NCBI GenBank assembly: GCA_045126975.1
Contig: JBGVPL010000008.1
Span: 24,365 to 88,364, forward strand
Length of the DNA: 64,000 nt
Direction of reading: 5' to 3'
Source of the DNA: Aphodosoma sp045126975
Lineage (GTDB): Bacteria; Bacteroidota; Bacteroidia; Bacteroidales; Paludibacteraceae
The translations under genes and the position numbers were made by a program. The notes under the pieces are model-generated. The model ran no database searches, had not been told where the DNA came from, and saw nothing but the letters and a program-made list of their open reading frames with translations. Every line of letters begins with the position of its first letter. The first letter of the stretch is position 1. Of the stretch, positions 44,230-53,525 are shown in pieces.

Positions 44230-47200
44230 CTATAAAACCACCTTCTCAACTTCTCCCGCAATAGTCACCAAATAAACACCTCGTGGCAAATTCAAAGCCG
44301 ATTTTCTTCCCGAATAAATCAATCGACCTGCCATATCAAGCACATGATAATCACTTTCTGCTCCTTCTACATATAACACACCATCACGCGAATAAACCTC
44401 AGCTACTGATATTTTCGAATTCTCAACATCAGTAGCCTCACCAATTACTCTAAAACGAGCATACAACTCTGTATCTTCGGTCAATTCAATAATTCGAGGA
44501 TTAACGGTATTACCATCACTCCACTCAACAAATTCAAAACCTTCAATCGCTTCTGCCATCAAAATAATTTTCACACCACCCATTTCAGGATTCTCTGATG
44601 CAGCATAAAGTGCAAAAACTTCCTCGTATTCTGGATTTTGAGTTTTCACCACCAAATCTTCTTGATAAGCTTGATATATCTCAAATCCATTAATATTTGA
44701 TCTTGCTGCGTGTTTACCAACCCAAACTGCAATACTCATATTCTCTAATACAAATTTCTCTTTTAATGTTTGAGTAAATTCAATAGAGAATCTACCATTT
44801 TCAACCATAATTTCATCACCGTATGCAGAAGTCATAAATGAACGTATAATATGATTATGTGCATATTTTCCAGCAACACCTGCTTGAGTACCCCAAATAC
44901 TATCTTCCAATGTTATTGCTCCAATTCTGAGAGTATTAACATCAAAATCACCTAACAATTCACCCTCAACTGTTACAACAAGATTACGTGTTAAAGTATC
45001 AATAGTATGTTGCACATCAAGTCTAACTGGCGACATATTCTTTTGAATTACCTCCATATAATCTTCCAATACGTTACGTGAACCTACTTCATTTACACTA
45101 AATACAGGACCTGTTGCACCATTAGAAGAAGTTACACCTACATTCAAAAGATTAACACGGTCAAGCATAGATCCAGGAGCGTATGTCATTGATGCGCCAT
45201 AAAAATTAACCGCATCGTTACTTTCATCTACAGTAAGCTCAGAAGCATTATAGCCTACATGGTGAATAGCCCAAACATATTTTTCTTCACCCAACTCATC
45301 AATAGCATTGTGAAGATAATTGTGACCTGCAGGAGAGGGTGAACACATAGTACCAGAGAACATTTCAAGCATTACAACTTTATTTTCAAACTCATCAGAA
45401 ACTTGAGTAGCAATCTCTATTCTACTATCAATTTCATTATCATCAGAATTTTCTCCATTGATATTTTCTATTGTATAAATCACATTATAAGCCCCCTCTT
45501 CTGTCAATTGAATATCTTTAAAGAAAATATTCAACGCATCACCATTTTTAAGAGGCTCCGCCAACTCTTCTGTTTTACGATATACCTCTTTATCATTTGC
45601 ATAAACTACAAAATCAAAAGAATTAACCTCTTTATCTACTGTATTCAATATATTAGCCACAGCATCGAATTTAGAATCTGTACGAGCAAATTCAGCAGTA
45701 CGCAATGCATTGATTGAAAGATTATATTCTGGCATATTTTCTCCTGCAATATAAACTTTAATAGAGAAATTACCGCAATTAGAATATTGTATCCATTTAT
45801 TAGAAGAACAATCGTATACCCATGTTGCATTTGCATCTGGCGAAGCACTATTACCATCGCCGCCAATAGGCAAACCACCACATTCTATTGTGTAACCAAA
45901 AAACAAATCAGAAGAACCATCAATCGCATAAAAATTATCGAATACCAATTCGTTCCATGCGCCAAACACTACTTTTGACACATCATAATCTTGCTCCCAA
46001 AGATTTTCTCCATTAAGAGATTCTCTAATCCAATATTTCATACCCGAAACTATTTCTGGAGTCCAAGTTTCATGTGCAGCCAAACCAACCGACATTTTGA
46101 TAACATAATTACCTTTATATGTCAAAAGTTGTTTTTGTGTCAATTTAATTGCTGCTGATTGTGCATATTTTTTTTGTGATTCTTCTTGCCCACAAGCTGA
46201 AACAATATCCTCTGTACAATATTGCAATGATGCTTGATTTGTAGTATCAATCGGTGCTTGTGCCCCAAAATTCACAATATAAGTTTCGTATCTTTGATTA
46301 TCTCCAAATCCATTATATTGATATGTCATAAAACCAGAGCCATCAGCAAATAAAATAGCACTACCTTCTGCAACTTTGGTTCCTTCATACGTTTCGTATG
46401 TCATATAATCAGCCAAATTAATTTTTCCATTTGTTTTCTCTTTTGTCCACTCTGTAAGTGTTTGCGACTTAGTTGGATCTGCAATTGAAGAAATATGAGC
46501 ATAACGGAAATACTCAACTTTTGGTGTACCTAACGAAACTAAACCGTCATTTGTAACAGATAAACAGTAGGCATCAGCAAGACATGTAAATACATAAACT
46601 TGTTCTGTTTCCAAATTAATTACACAAGGATAACTACTAACCACATCATTTACATCTTCGTATGAAATTTGCATTTTAGCATATTTACCATTTGCACTCA
46701 TTGCTAAATCAGATAAGTCGCCTTTTTCACCAGCATAATAATAACCAGTAGAAACTGCATCTATAGCAGCATAATAATCTTCACGTTTTTGCAACCATTC
46801 ATTAGAAGCTGCCTCAAAACCTTCAGGATCTTCAAATGGATCTCCATCAAACTCAAATTCAGCACCATAAAATTCAGCATCAGTTTCACCTCCTTCTACA
46901 ATAAATTCTGGCGCAATCCAACGAATACTCCAATTCTCCCCTGCAGAAGTACGCTCTATAACAAATGGCAATTCAAATTCAGCAGATTCAACAAGATAAC
47001 GACACAAAATACGATTACCATCATTTGTCACACCACAAGGAGCAATAAATTGTGGAATTTGATTATAAATTAGATCTATTTCTGGTAATATCATTTTCTC
47101 CATTGCATAAATTCCATCATCACCTTTAGTATAAAGATAAATACTTACTGTAGGCGAACCAAATGATACTACCACATATTTACCATCATTTGATATACAA

Positions 47201-47556
47201 CGAGCTGCAGAATATGCTTTTTCTGCTCTCGACAAACCATCAGGATAAGGCAACACATCAAATCCATCAACTTCTGTCCAAATAGTAGCCTGTCTCTTCC
47301 AATCTACAGCAAGTTGACCTTTATCATTCATATCCCAAACAAAACAACCACCATCATCAAGGTTTTCACCTTCTAACGTAAATGATTCTTTTGATTCAAC
47401 ATTGAAATAAGAAACATAATCATCCATATTTCCAGCCAAATACTTTCCATTTGGCGATATCACAGAAAATGTACCTCCGTCAAGAAGAACATCTATTGTT
47501 TGCGCATTCAATCCCAATGCTAATACGCAAAACACAAAAAATAATAATTTTCTCAT
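44230..47556 (-). CDS. Large T9SS cargo with Omp28-like domain
   Basis: 1108 residues: signal peptide (1-18), an N-terminal beta-rich region with GKYLAGNMDDYVS and similar repeats to about 430, a beta-sandwich region, and an Omp28-like segment (VVMLEMFSGTMCSPSPAGHNYLHNAIDELG, split here as MLEMFSGTMCSPSPAGH and onward, about 735-765). An InlB-type repeat (FEFVEWSDGNTVNPRI, near 1020) and a T9SS sorting domain ending PRGVYLVTIAGEVEKVVL follow. Omp28 homologues usually have CxxC in the thioredoxin-like site; here the second Cys is replaced by Ser. Function is unknown. A structured leader RNA precedes it. Confidence 0.8.
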   Translation of the reverse strand: MRKLLFFVFCVLALGLNAQTIDVLLDGGTFSVISPNGKYLAGNMDDYVSYFNVESKESFTLEGENLDDGGCFVWDMNDKGQLAVDWKRQATIWTEVDGFDVLPYPDGLSRAEKAYSAARCISNDGKYVVVSFGSPTVSIYLYTKGDDGIYAMEKMILPEIDLIYNQIPQFIAPCGVTNDGNRILCRYLVESAEFELPFVIERTSAGENWSIRWIAPEFIVEGGETDAEFYGAEFEFDGDPFEDPEGFEAASNEWLQKREDYYAAIDAVSTGYYYAGEKGDLSDLAMSANGKYAKMQISYEDVNDVVSSYPCVINLETEQVYVFTCLADAYCLSVTNDGLVSLGTPKVEYFRYAHISSIADPTKSQTLTEWTKEKTNGKINLADYMTYETYEGTKVAEGSAILFADGSGFMTYQYNGFGDNQRYETYIVNFGAQAPIDTTNQASLQYCTEDIVSACGQEESQKKYAQSAAIKLTQKQLLTYKGNYVIKMSVGLAAHETWTPEIVSGMKYWIRESLNGENLWEQDYDVSKVVFGAWNELVFDNFYAIDGSSDLFFGYTIECGGLPIGGDGNSASPDANATWVYDCSSNKWIQYSNCGNFSIKVYIAGENMPEYNLSINALRTAEFARTDSKFDAVANILNTVDKEVNSFDFVVYANDKEVYRKTEELAEPLKNGDALNIFFKDIQLTEEGAYNVIYTIENINGENSDDNEIDSRIEIATQVSDEFENKVVMLEMFSGTMCSPSPAGHNYLHNAIDELGEEKYVWAIHHVGYNASELTVDESNDAVNFYGASMTYAPGSMLDRVNLLNVGVTSSNGATGPVFSVNEVGSRNVLEDYMEVIQKNMSPVRLDVQHTIDTLTRNLVVTVEGELLGDFDVNTLRIGAITLEDSIWGTQAGVAGKYAHNHIIRSFMTSAYGDEIMVENGRFSIEFTQTLKEKFVLENMSIAVWVGKHAARSNINGFEIYQAYQEDLVVKTQNPEYEEVFALYAASENPEMGGVKIILMAEAIEGFEFVEWSDGNTVNPRIIELTEDTELYARFRVIGEATDVENSKISVAEVYSRDGVLYVEGAESDYHVLDMAGRLIYSGRKSALNLPRGVYLVTIAGEVEKVVL

Positions 47557-47581
47557 AACTATTAATATTTGAAGTTAGACA

Positions 47582-47790
47582 TAAAAAAAGCGAGAACTTA
47601 ACTTTCTCGCTAATTGTAGGTATTTGGCGTGACCTTGGTTATACGAATAAGTGAAGTTCACGCTACTATATACGTGAACATTTTTCAACTTATTCTTCCA
47701 TAACCTTAAAATCGCCAAATTTTACAATTAAAAAGAACAAAGCAAAAATGCTTTAACAAAACAACCTGAGAACGCTACTCAGTGTATTCA
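47582..47790 (-). ncRNA. Rod-shaped structured RNA with terminator upstream of the T9SS cargo gene
   Basis: About 209 nt on the minus strand. Two small 5' hairpins (CTGAG/CTCAG at 47782-47766, AAAGC/GCTTT at 47754-47739) precede one long interrupted stem. Pairs in plus coordinates: 47723-47729 with 47612-47618, 47713-47719 with 47623-47629, 47700-47705 with 47637-47642, 47689-47695 with 47645-47651, and 47673-47679 with 47656-47662. A terminator (AGCGAGAA/TTCTCGCT, T7) ends it at 47583. The cargo ATG lies 26 bases further on. It could be a sensing leader or attenuator, or an independent sRNA. The rod with internal loops recalls 6S RNA. No known riboswitch was recognised. Confidence 0.72.
47583..47611 (-). 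terminator. Terminator of the rod-shaped RNA
   Basis: Minus strand: AGCGAGAA, 7-base loop, TTCTCGCTTTTTTT. It stands between the RNA promoter and the cargo gene, so read-through is required for cargo expression from this promoter. Confidence 0.85.
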
Positions 47791-47795
47791 TACCA

Positions 47796-47826
47796 CAAAG
47801 GTAGAAATTATTTTTCAAACACACAA
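47796..47826 (-). promoter_or_regulatory. Promoter of the rod-shaped RNA
   Basis: TTG (47826-47824), 20 bases, TACCTTTG (47803-47796) on the minus strand. Confidence 0.75.
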
Positions 47827-48210
47827 GCGTTTCAATCAAAAAATATCACACCCAAAACTAACTACTCCTTTAACACAAAAATAAACATAAAAACACAGAA
47901 GCCTTGCTCACGCAAGACTTCTGCCACATTATTTATAATCTATAATCTATGAAAAAACTTCAAAACTTAGTTAATTCTATTCTTTCACGATGCAAAGATA
48001 CGATATTTTAACTAAATACACACATAAAACAAAATATTTAACATTAAATTAACACTATATTGCTGAATTTTTAACAAATAAAGCTGATATTTAACATTGC
48101 AATCATATTTTATTAACAATATTAACTATTAAAAGAAACATCTATTAACTAATGTAATACAATTTTCACGCTGTTTACCGCATAATTATTGGCTATTCAA
48201 AAAAAAATCG
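47827..48210. other. AT-rich gap with an orphan promoter-terminator unit
   Basis: On the minus strand TATCTTTG (48000-47993) is followed by about 75 bases with no ORF and then the hairpin AGAAGTCTTGC, 4 bases, GCAAGGCTTCT with T5 (47926-47896). This is a complete transcription unit of about 100 nt without a gene. The bases 48001-48210 hold nothing recognisable beyond AT-rich sequence. Confidence 0.55.
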
Positions 48211-48211
48211 C

Positions 48212-48291
48212 TAACTTTGCAATAAAAACGTCAACAGTCAATGGTCGATAGACCATTACAGACTATAAACTATAGACTATAGACTTAAAAC
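48212..48291 (+). promoter_or_regulatory. Antiporter promoter and repeat-rich leader
   Basis: TAACTTTG at 48212-48219, then a leader made of GTCAACAGTCAATGGTCGAT and ACTATAGACTATAGACT-type repeats (48229-48285) up to the ATG. The inverted GGTCGATAGACC could form a hairpin. Confidence 0.6.
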
Positions 48292-50331
48292 ATGAACCAT
48301 CTCGCAGATTTATTACCGACATTCCCATTAACGGACCCGATAGCCATATTCCTGTTGGTTATCGTGATAATTCTGTGTGCTCCTATATTGAATAGATTTA
48401 AGATTCCACATATTATAGGGTTGATTTTGGCGGGTACATTGTTTGGTCCTCATGGATTGAATATATTGTCGAACGATGCAAGTTTTGAGTTGTTTGGTAA
48501 GGTGGGTATCCTCTATATCATGTTCCAAGCAGGTTTGGAAATCGACCTTAACACGTTCAAACAGAATAGCACAAAGAGTATTCTTTTCGGTATATACACG
48601 TTTGTACTGCCAATGGCATTTGGTATCATTACGGGCATGTGGCTATTGGATATGGACTTCACGAGAGCTACCCTACTTGCGAGTATGTATGCCTCACACA
48701 CGCTGATAGCCTACCCTATCGTGAGTAAAATGGGTATTGCTAAGAATCGCGCTGTCAGTATAACCATTGCAGGAACAATCATTACGGTTACTGCCTCGTT
48801 GCTTATATTGGCTGTGATAGTTGCCGCCACACAAGGAGAAATGAATGCAGGTTATTGGACTAAATTCGGAGTATCTACCCTCGTGTTCTGCGCAATAGTT
48901 TTTGGTCTGCTACCTCGATTGTCTAAATATTTCCTCCGTAGATTCAATGATAGCGTGGCACAATACATCTTCGTGATGGTGATTATATTCTTTGCTTCGC
49001 TATTAGCTCAAGCATCAGGATTGGAGGGGATTCTTGGTGCGTTCTTTGCGGGATTGATACTTAATAGATTGATACCAAGCGTGTCGCCTTTGATGAATAG
49101 AATTGAATTTGTGGGTAATGCGATATTTATTCCGTTCTTCCTGTTGAGCATCGGTATGCAAATTGATTTGAGGGCGTTTGTTACAAGTATAGAATCAGTG
49201 AAAGTGGCAGCGGTAATGACCGTAGTTGCTACCGCGACAAAATGGATGGCTGCTAAATTGTCGCAAGTGACATCGAGATTGACTAAGGTGGAAGGTGATT
49301 TGATATTCGGACTCAGTAATGGTCAGGCTGCGGCTACATTGGCAGCCGTAATGATTGGCTACAACATCGGTTTGCTTGACGAGAATGTGTTGAATGGTAC
49401 TATCGTTATGATTTTGGTGACATGTACTATTTCGTCGATTGCCACAGAAAGGGCTGCTCGTAAGATTGCGATTGAAGAGATACAACAAAACGAGCAACGT
49501 CAGAAACTCGGCACTGAGCGCATACTTATACCTATTTCAAACCCACAAACAATGCCTCAGTTGCTCGATATTAGTAACTTAGTGAAACAACGCAACAACA
49601 AGACACTCTTTGCTCTGAAAATCAATAACGACCCTGAAGATACTGCAGGGGCAAAATTGATGGAGAGTGCTGCCAAATTGGCTTCGGCTACCGACAACAA
49701 ATTGGTGCAAATAATGAAGTGTGATTTGAACATTGCAAATTGTATCATCGACACCGTACATGCCAACAAAATCACCGACCTCATCGTAGGTATTCACCAC
49801 AAAGCCAATATCGTAGATACGTTCCTCGGAGGCACAATTACTTCATTGATAAACAGTTCGTCTAATCAAAACTTAATAATTTACGGTCCTAAAAAGCCTA
49901 TCAATTCAGTGAAACGATTGGTAGTTGCAGTGCCTCAAATGGCTGAATTAGAGGTTGGTTTTGATATTTGGTTCGACCGCATCAAGAATATCGCATCGCA
50001 ATTGAGTATTCCTGTGGTATTTTATGCCAATAAAGTTACTACCGCTGCATTGAAAAAACAGTGCGAAATACATTCGTCACTCAATGTTTCGTTCCGCGAA
50101 TTGGCATCATGGGAAGACTTCTTGATTATATCAAAACACATCAAACATGGCGATACACTAATCGTGATTACTGCCCGCAAAGCTACTCTTTCGTACAACA
50201 ATTTGTTTGAAAAGATACCTTATTACCTTAATAAATACTTCGCAGACCACAACTTCTTGTTGATATACCCACGTCAAACTGCGCCAGACGGAACAGATAA
50301 CGATATTTATAATCCGCTGAAGATAAGTTGA
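48292..50331 (+). CDS. CPA2-type cation:proton antiporter with C-terminal USP-like region
   Basis: 679 residues: 12 or so transmembrane helices (to about 390), with FKIPHIIGLILAGTLFGPHG and FQAGLEIDL as in the KefB/NapA branch. A cytoplasmic tail of about 280 residues follows, containing universal-stress-protein-like segments (RILIPISNPQ, LIVGIHHKANIVDTFLGG). It exchanges Na+ or K+ for protons across the inner membrane. There is no RCK (KTN) domain. The gene stands alone. Confidence 0.85.
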   Translation: MNHLADLLPTFPLTDPIAIFLLVIVIILCAPILNRFKIPHIIGLILAGTLFGPHGLNILSNDASFELFGKVGILYIMFQAGLEIDLNTFKQNSTKSILFGIYTFVLPMAFGIITGMWLLDMDFTRATLLASMYASHTLIAYPIVSKMGIAKNRAVSITIAGTIITVTASLLILAVIVAATQGEMNAGYWTKFGVSTLVFCAIVFGLLPRLSKYFLRRFNDSVAQYIFVMVIIFFASLLAQASGLEGILGAFFAGLILNRLIPSVSPLMNRIEFVGNAIFIPFFLLSIGMQIDLRAFVTSIESVKVAAVMTVVATATKWMAAKLSQVTSRLTKVEGDLIFGLSNGQAAATLAAVMIGYNIGLLDENVLNGTIVMILVTCTISSIATERAARKIAIEEIQQNEQRQKLGTERILIPISNPQTMPQLLDISNLVKQRNNKTLFALKINNDPEDTAGAKLMESAAKLASATDNKLVQIMKCDLNIANCIIDTVHANKITDLIVGIHHKANIVDTFLGGTITSLINSSSNQNLIIYGPKKPINSVKRLVVAVPQMAELEVGFDIWFDRIKNIASQLSIPVVFYANKVTTAALKKQCEIHSSLNVSFRELASWEDFLIISKHIKHGDTLIVITARKATLSYNNLFEKIPYYLNKYFADHNFLLIYPRQTAPDGTDNDIYNPLKIS

Positions 50332-50560
50332 GAATTGAAAGTTGAAAATTTAGACCGGAAGACATAAAAATAACTTTTAACACTAATTGTTATGTTTTTT
50401 TAACGCTAATTACCATTAATTATCCATTAATTATAAATAATTTACGATTAATTTATGGAAATTTGCGTTTAAAAGAAAAAATAAAATCATGTTCTCATGT
50501 CTTCATGTCTTAAAGAAAAAATATGTACTTCTATTGAAATTTCCATATAGTGAAAATATT
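50332..50560 (+). other. Gap between antiporter and ispG
   Basis: A GAAAGTTGAAAATT repeat at the antiporter stop, then an AT-rich stretch of TTAATTA-type words (50390-50460). The ispG frame is open upstream to 50489. Confidence 0.45.
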
Positions 50561-52126
50561 ATGAGACGAATAAGCAAAGAGATTTGTGTTGGTAATCTGC
50601 GTATTGGAGGCAATAATCCGATACGCATACAGACAATGGCTAACACCGACACTAACGATATAGAAGCCTCTGTGGCTCAAGCAAAACGCTGCCTCGAAGC
50701 AGGCACAGAACTTTTGCGTTACACTACACAAGGCACTAAAGAGGCTGAAAATCTCGGCAAAATCAAAGAGGTATTACGTGCAGAAGGTATTGATTTGCCC
50801 CTTGTAGCCGATATTCATTTCAATGCCAATGTAGCCGAAGTAGCAGCCAATTTAGTTGAGAAAGTGCGTATCAATCCAGGTAATTTCGTTACAGGCAAGC
50901 ATGGTGATTACACTGATGAAGAGTGGGATGACGAACTCCGCCGTATTCGTGAAAAACTTCATACCCTACTCTCTATCTGCAAAGATAAAGGCACTGCAAT
51001 CCGCATAGGTGTCAATCATGGTTCTTTGTCGCCTCGCATTATGAGTCGATATGGCAATACCCCACTTGGATTGGCTACTTCGTGCATGGAATTTATTGAA
51101 CTCTGCGAGCAAGAAGGGTTTACTAACTTGATTCTTTCAGTCAAAGCGTCCAACACTCGTGTAATGATTTATGCCGTGCGCATGTTAGTGCAAATGATGG
51201 ATGCCAAAGACAAAAACTATCCGCTACATCTTGGTGTAACAGAGGCAGGCAGTGATGACGAAGGACGTATAAAATCGGCAGTAGGTATCGGCACTTTGCT
51301 TACTGATGGTATAGGTGACACTATCCGCGTATCCCTATCCGAAGCCCCTGAAGCCGAAATACCCGTAGCACGCAAACTTGTTGACTATATTGAAAATCAA
51401 CAAAATAACCCCTCACTCCTCATTCCTAATTCCTCATTAAAAACCGAGTATTCAAGACGTAAATCTACTGCAATTGACAAAATTGGCGGTGATAATCCTG
51501 TAGTTGTAGTGGCAGACAAACCTCTTGACACACTATTGAAACCTGATTATACTGCCGATGAGATTATGGCATTGAGCGGTGATATTGAGATTGTTGAAAA
51601 CCTATCAAATTTCGAAGAACTAATCAAGACCGACAAACCAATAATCGTAAAAAAACAATTCGAAATTGATGATTTAGAGACACTTCAAATCCATGCTGCA
51701 GCATTTTTCGGACCTATGCTCATCGACGGATTGATTGATGGTATATGGTTGAGCAATAAATCCGACAATATCACTGACCAACAAATCAACGACATAGCAT
51801 TCGAAATCCTACAATCATCACGTTGCCGTATCAGTAAGACCGAATACACCTCTTGCCCATCATGCGGACGCACAAAATTTGATTTACCAAAAGTAGTGCG
51901 CCAAGTGAAAGAGGCAACACAAGGCTTTGTAGGTTTGAAAATCGCTGTAATGGGCTGTATCGTGAATGGACCAGGCGAAATGGCTGATGCCGATTTTGGC
52001 TATATCGGTGCAGGAATGGGCAAAGTGTCGCTCTACAAAGGTCAAGAATGTGTAATGAAAAACATCCCCGAAGAAGAAGCAATCGACAAACTTTTGAAGC
52101 TGATAAATAACAATATCCACATCTAA
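50561..52126 (+). CDS. ispG: (E)-4-hydroxy-3-methylbut-2-enyl-diphosphate synthase
   Basis: 521 residues from ATG 50561 (MRRISKEICVGN); a TTG at 50534 would add nine residues. Sixth enzyme of the MEP isoprenoid route. TIM-barrel part: GGNNPIRIQTMANTDT, LVADIHFNANVA, IRIGVNHGSL. The iron-sulfur part has Cys in SCPSCGRTKFDL and MGCIVNGPGEMADADFGYIG, and the [4Fe-4S] ligands are present. It has the long bacterial A*-domain form usual in Bacteroidota. A tandem repeat (51409-51439) inserts NNPSLLIPNSSLK in the linker after the barrel. Confidence 0.95.
   Translation: MRRISKEICVGNLRIGGNNPIRIQTMANTDTNDIEASVAQAKRCLEAGTELLRYTTQGTKEAENLGKIKEVLRAEGIDLPLVADIHFNANVAEVAANLVEKVRINPGNFVTGKHGDYTDEEWDDELRRIREKLHTLLSICKDKGTAIRIGVNHGSLSPRIMSRYGNTPLGLATSCMEFIELCEQEGFTNLILSVKASNTRVMIYAVRMLVQMMDAKDKNYPLHLGVTEAGSDDEGRIKSAVGIGTLLTDGIGDTIRVSLSEAPEAEIPVARKLVDYIENQQNNPSLLIPNSSLKTEYSRRKSTAIDKIGGDNPVVVVADKPLDTLLKPDYTADEIMALSGDIEIVENLSNFEELIKTDKPIIVKKQFEIDDLETLQIHAAAFFGPMLIDGLIDGIWLSNKSDNITDQQINDIAFEILQSSRCRISKTEYTSCPSCGRTKFDLPKVVRQVKEATQGFVGLKIAVMGCIVNGPGEMADADFGYIGAGMGKVSLYKGQECVMKNIPEEEAIDKLLKLINNNIHI
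51409..51439 (+). repeat. CTCATTCCTAATTCCTC repeat inside ispG
   Basis: In-frame short repeat (TCCTCATTCCTAATTCCTCA type) at the junction between barrel and A* domain. The same family occurs at 33901-33937 and 38623-38732 (inverse). Confidence 0.8.
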
Positions 52127-52143
52127 ATATCTAAAAAATAACG

Positions 52144-52188
52144 CCGAATGGCAAGTCTCGCTACTCGCTACTCGCTACTAAATATCTA
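52144..52188 (+). repeat. CCGAATGGCAAGTCTCG block with CTACTCG tandem units
   Basis: Same block as the pair at 14767 and 14818. It lies between ispG and serC. Confidence 0.85.
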
Positions 52189-52225
52189 AAAAACGAAGTT
52201 TTTTATAAAATTCATCCTCAAAAAT

Positions 52226-52256
52226 TTGTTTATAAGCAATTTAATGCTTACCTTTG
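52226..52256 (+). promoter_or_regulatory. serC promoter
   Basis: TTG (52226-52228), 20 bases, TACCTTTG (52249-52256). The ATG is 69 bases further. Confidence 0.75.
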
Positions 52257-52324
52257 TCTCGTGAATACTATATCCACACAAAAACTAACAACTAACTGTT
52301 TTTTAACATATTAAAAAATTTACT

Positions 52325-53410
52325 ATGAAACAAATGCACAATTTCAACGCAGGTCCTTGCGTTCTTCCACGCGAAGCAGTAGAAGCTGCTATCGAAGCAA
52401 TCCGTAACTTCGACAACACAGGTATCGGTATTTTGGAAATTTCTCACCGTACTCCAGGTTGGGAACGCGTAATGGCTGAAACTCGTCAACTCTGGCGCGA
52501 ACTCTTGAACATCCCTGAAAACTACGAAGTATTGTTCCTCGGTGGTGGTGCTTCAACTCAATTCTTCCACGTTCCTGCTAACCTTTTGAACAAAAAAGCT
52601 GCTTACCTTCAAACAGGTGTTTGGGCTAAAAAAGCTGCTAAAGAAGCTAAATTCTATGGCGAAGTTGAAGTAGTTGCTTCTTCTGAAGACAAAACTTACT
52701 CTTACATCCCTAAAAACTATGTAATCCCTACAGATGCTGACTATTTCCATATCACAACTAACAACACTATCTATGGTACTGAAATCCGTTACGATATGGA
52801 CTGCCCAATCGACTTGGTAGCAGATATGTCATCAGACATCATGAGCCGTCCAGTTGACGTTAGCAAATATGCTATGATCTATGGTGGTGCACAAAAGAAC
52901 GTAGGCCCTGCTGGTGTTACTTTCGTTATCATCCGTCGTGATCTTCTTGAAAACAACTATCGTCCACTTCAAACAATGGTTAACTACAAAACTCACGCAG
53001 CTGACGAAGACCGCAACATCTCTATGTTCAACACTCCTCCTGTATTCCCTATCTATGTAATGTACGAAACATTGAAATGGGTGAAAAAAATCGGTGGTCT
53101 TGAAGCAATGAACAAAATCAACGTTGAAAAAGCTGAACTCCTTTACAACGAAATCGACCGCAACTCTATGTTCGTAGGTACTGCTGCTAAAGAAGACCGT
53201 TCAATCATGAACGTATGCTTCGTAATGGCTCCAGGTCACGAAGACAAAGAAAAAGCATTCATGGAATTCGCTAAAGAACGCGGTATGGTAGGTATCAAAG
53301 GTCACCGTTCAGTAGGTGGTTTCCGTGCTTCTATCTACAACGCATGTCCAGTAGAATCAGTTAAAGCTCTCGTAGCTTGCATGCAAGAATTCGAAGCTGC
53401 TAACAAATAA
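52325..53410 (+). CDS. serC: Phosphoserine aminotransferase
   Basis: 361 residues. PLP enzyme of serine (and possibly pyridoxal phosphate) synthesis. Opening HNFNAGPCVLPREAVEAA, then ISHRTPGWERVMAETR and FLGGGASTQFFHVPANLL; PLP-binding Lys191 in YGGAQKNVGPAG. C-terminal SVGGFRASIYNACP. Length is typical. serA is not adjacent. It ends in a strong terminator. Confidence 0.96.
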   Translation: MKQMHNFNAGPCVLPREAVEAAIEAIRNFDNTGIGILEISHRTPGWERVMAETRQLWRELLNIPENYEVLFLGGGASTQFFHVPANLLNKKAAYLQTGVWAKKAAKEAKFYGEVEVVASSEDKTYSYIPKNYVIPTDADYFHITTNNTIYGTEIRYDMDCPIDLVADMSSDIMSRPVDVSKYAMIYGGAQKNVGPAGVTFVIIRRDLLENNYRPLQTMVNYKTHAADEDRNISMFNTPPVFPIYVMYETLKWVKKIGGLEAMNKINVEKAELLYNEIDRNSMFVGTAAKEDRSIMNVCFVMAPGHEDKEKAFMEFAKERGMVGIKGHRSVGGFRASIYNACPVESVKALVACMQEFEAANK

Positions 53411-53440
53411 TTAAACCAATTATTTCAATAGCATATTACA

Positions 53441-53478
53441 AGAAGATCGACTAATCAATAGTCGGTCTTCTTTTTTTG
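53441..53478 (+). terminator. serC terminator
   Basis: AGAAGATCGACTA, 5 bases, TAGTCGGTCTTCT then T7. Confidence 0.92.
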
Positions 53479-53489
53479 TATCATTACTA

Positions 53490-53519
53490 TTGCAATATAA
53501 ATATTTTTTTATAACTTTG
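53490..53519 (+). promoter_or_regulatory. Promoter of ncRNA copy B
   Basis: TTG (53490-53492), exactly 19 bases, TAACTTTG (53512-53519). Confidence 0.8.
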
Positions 53520-53525
53520 CACTAA

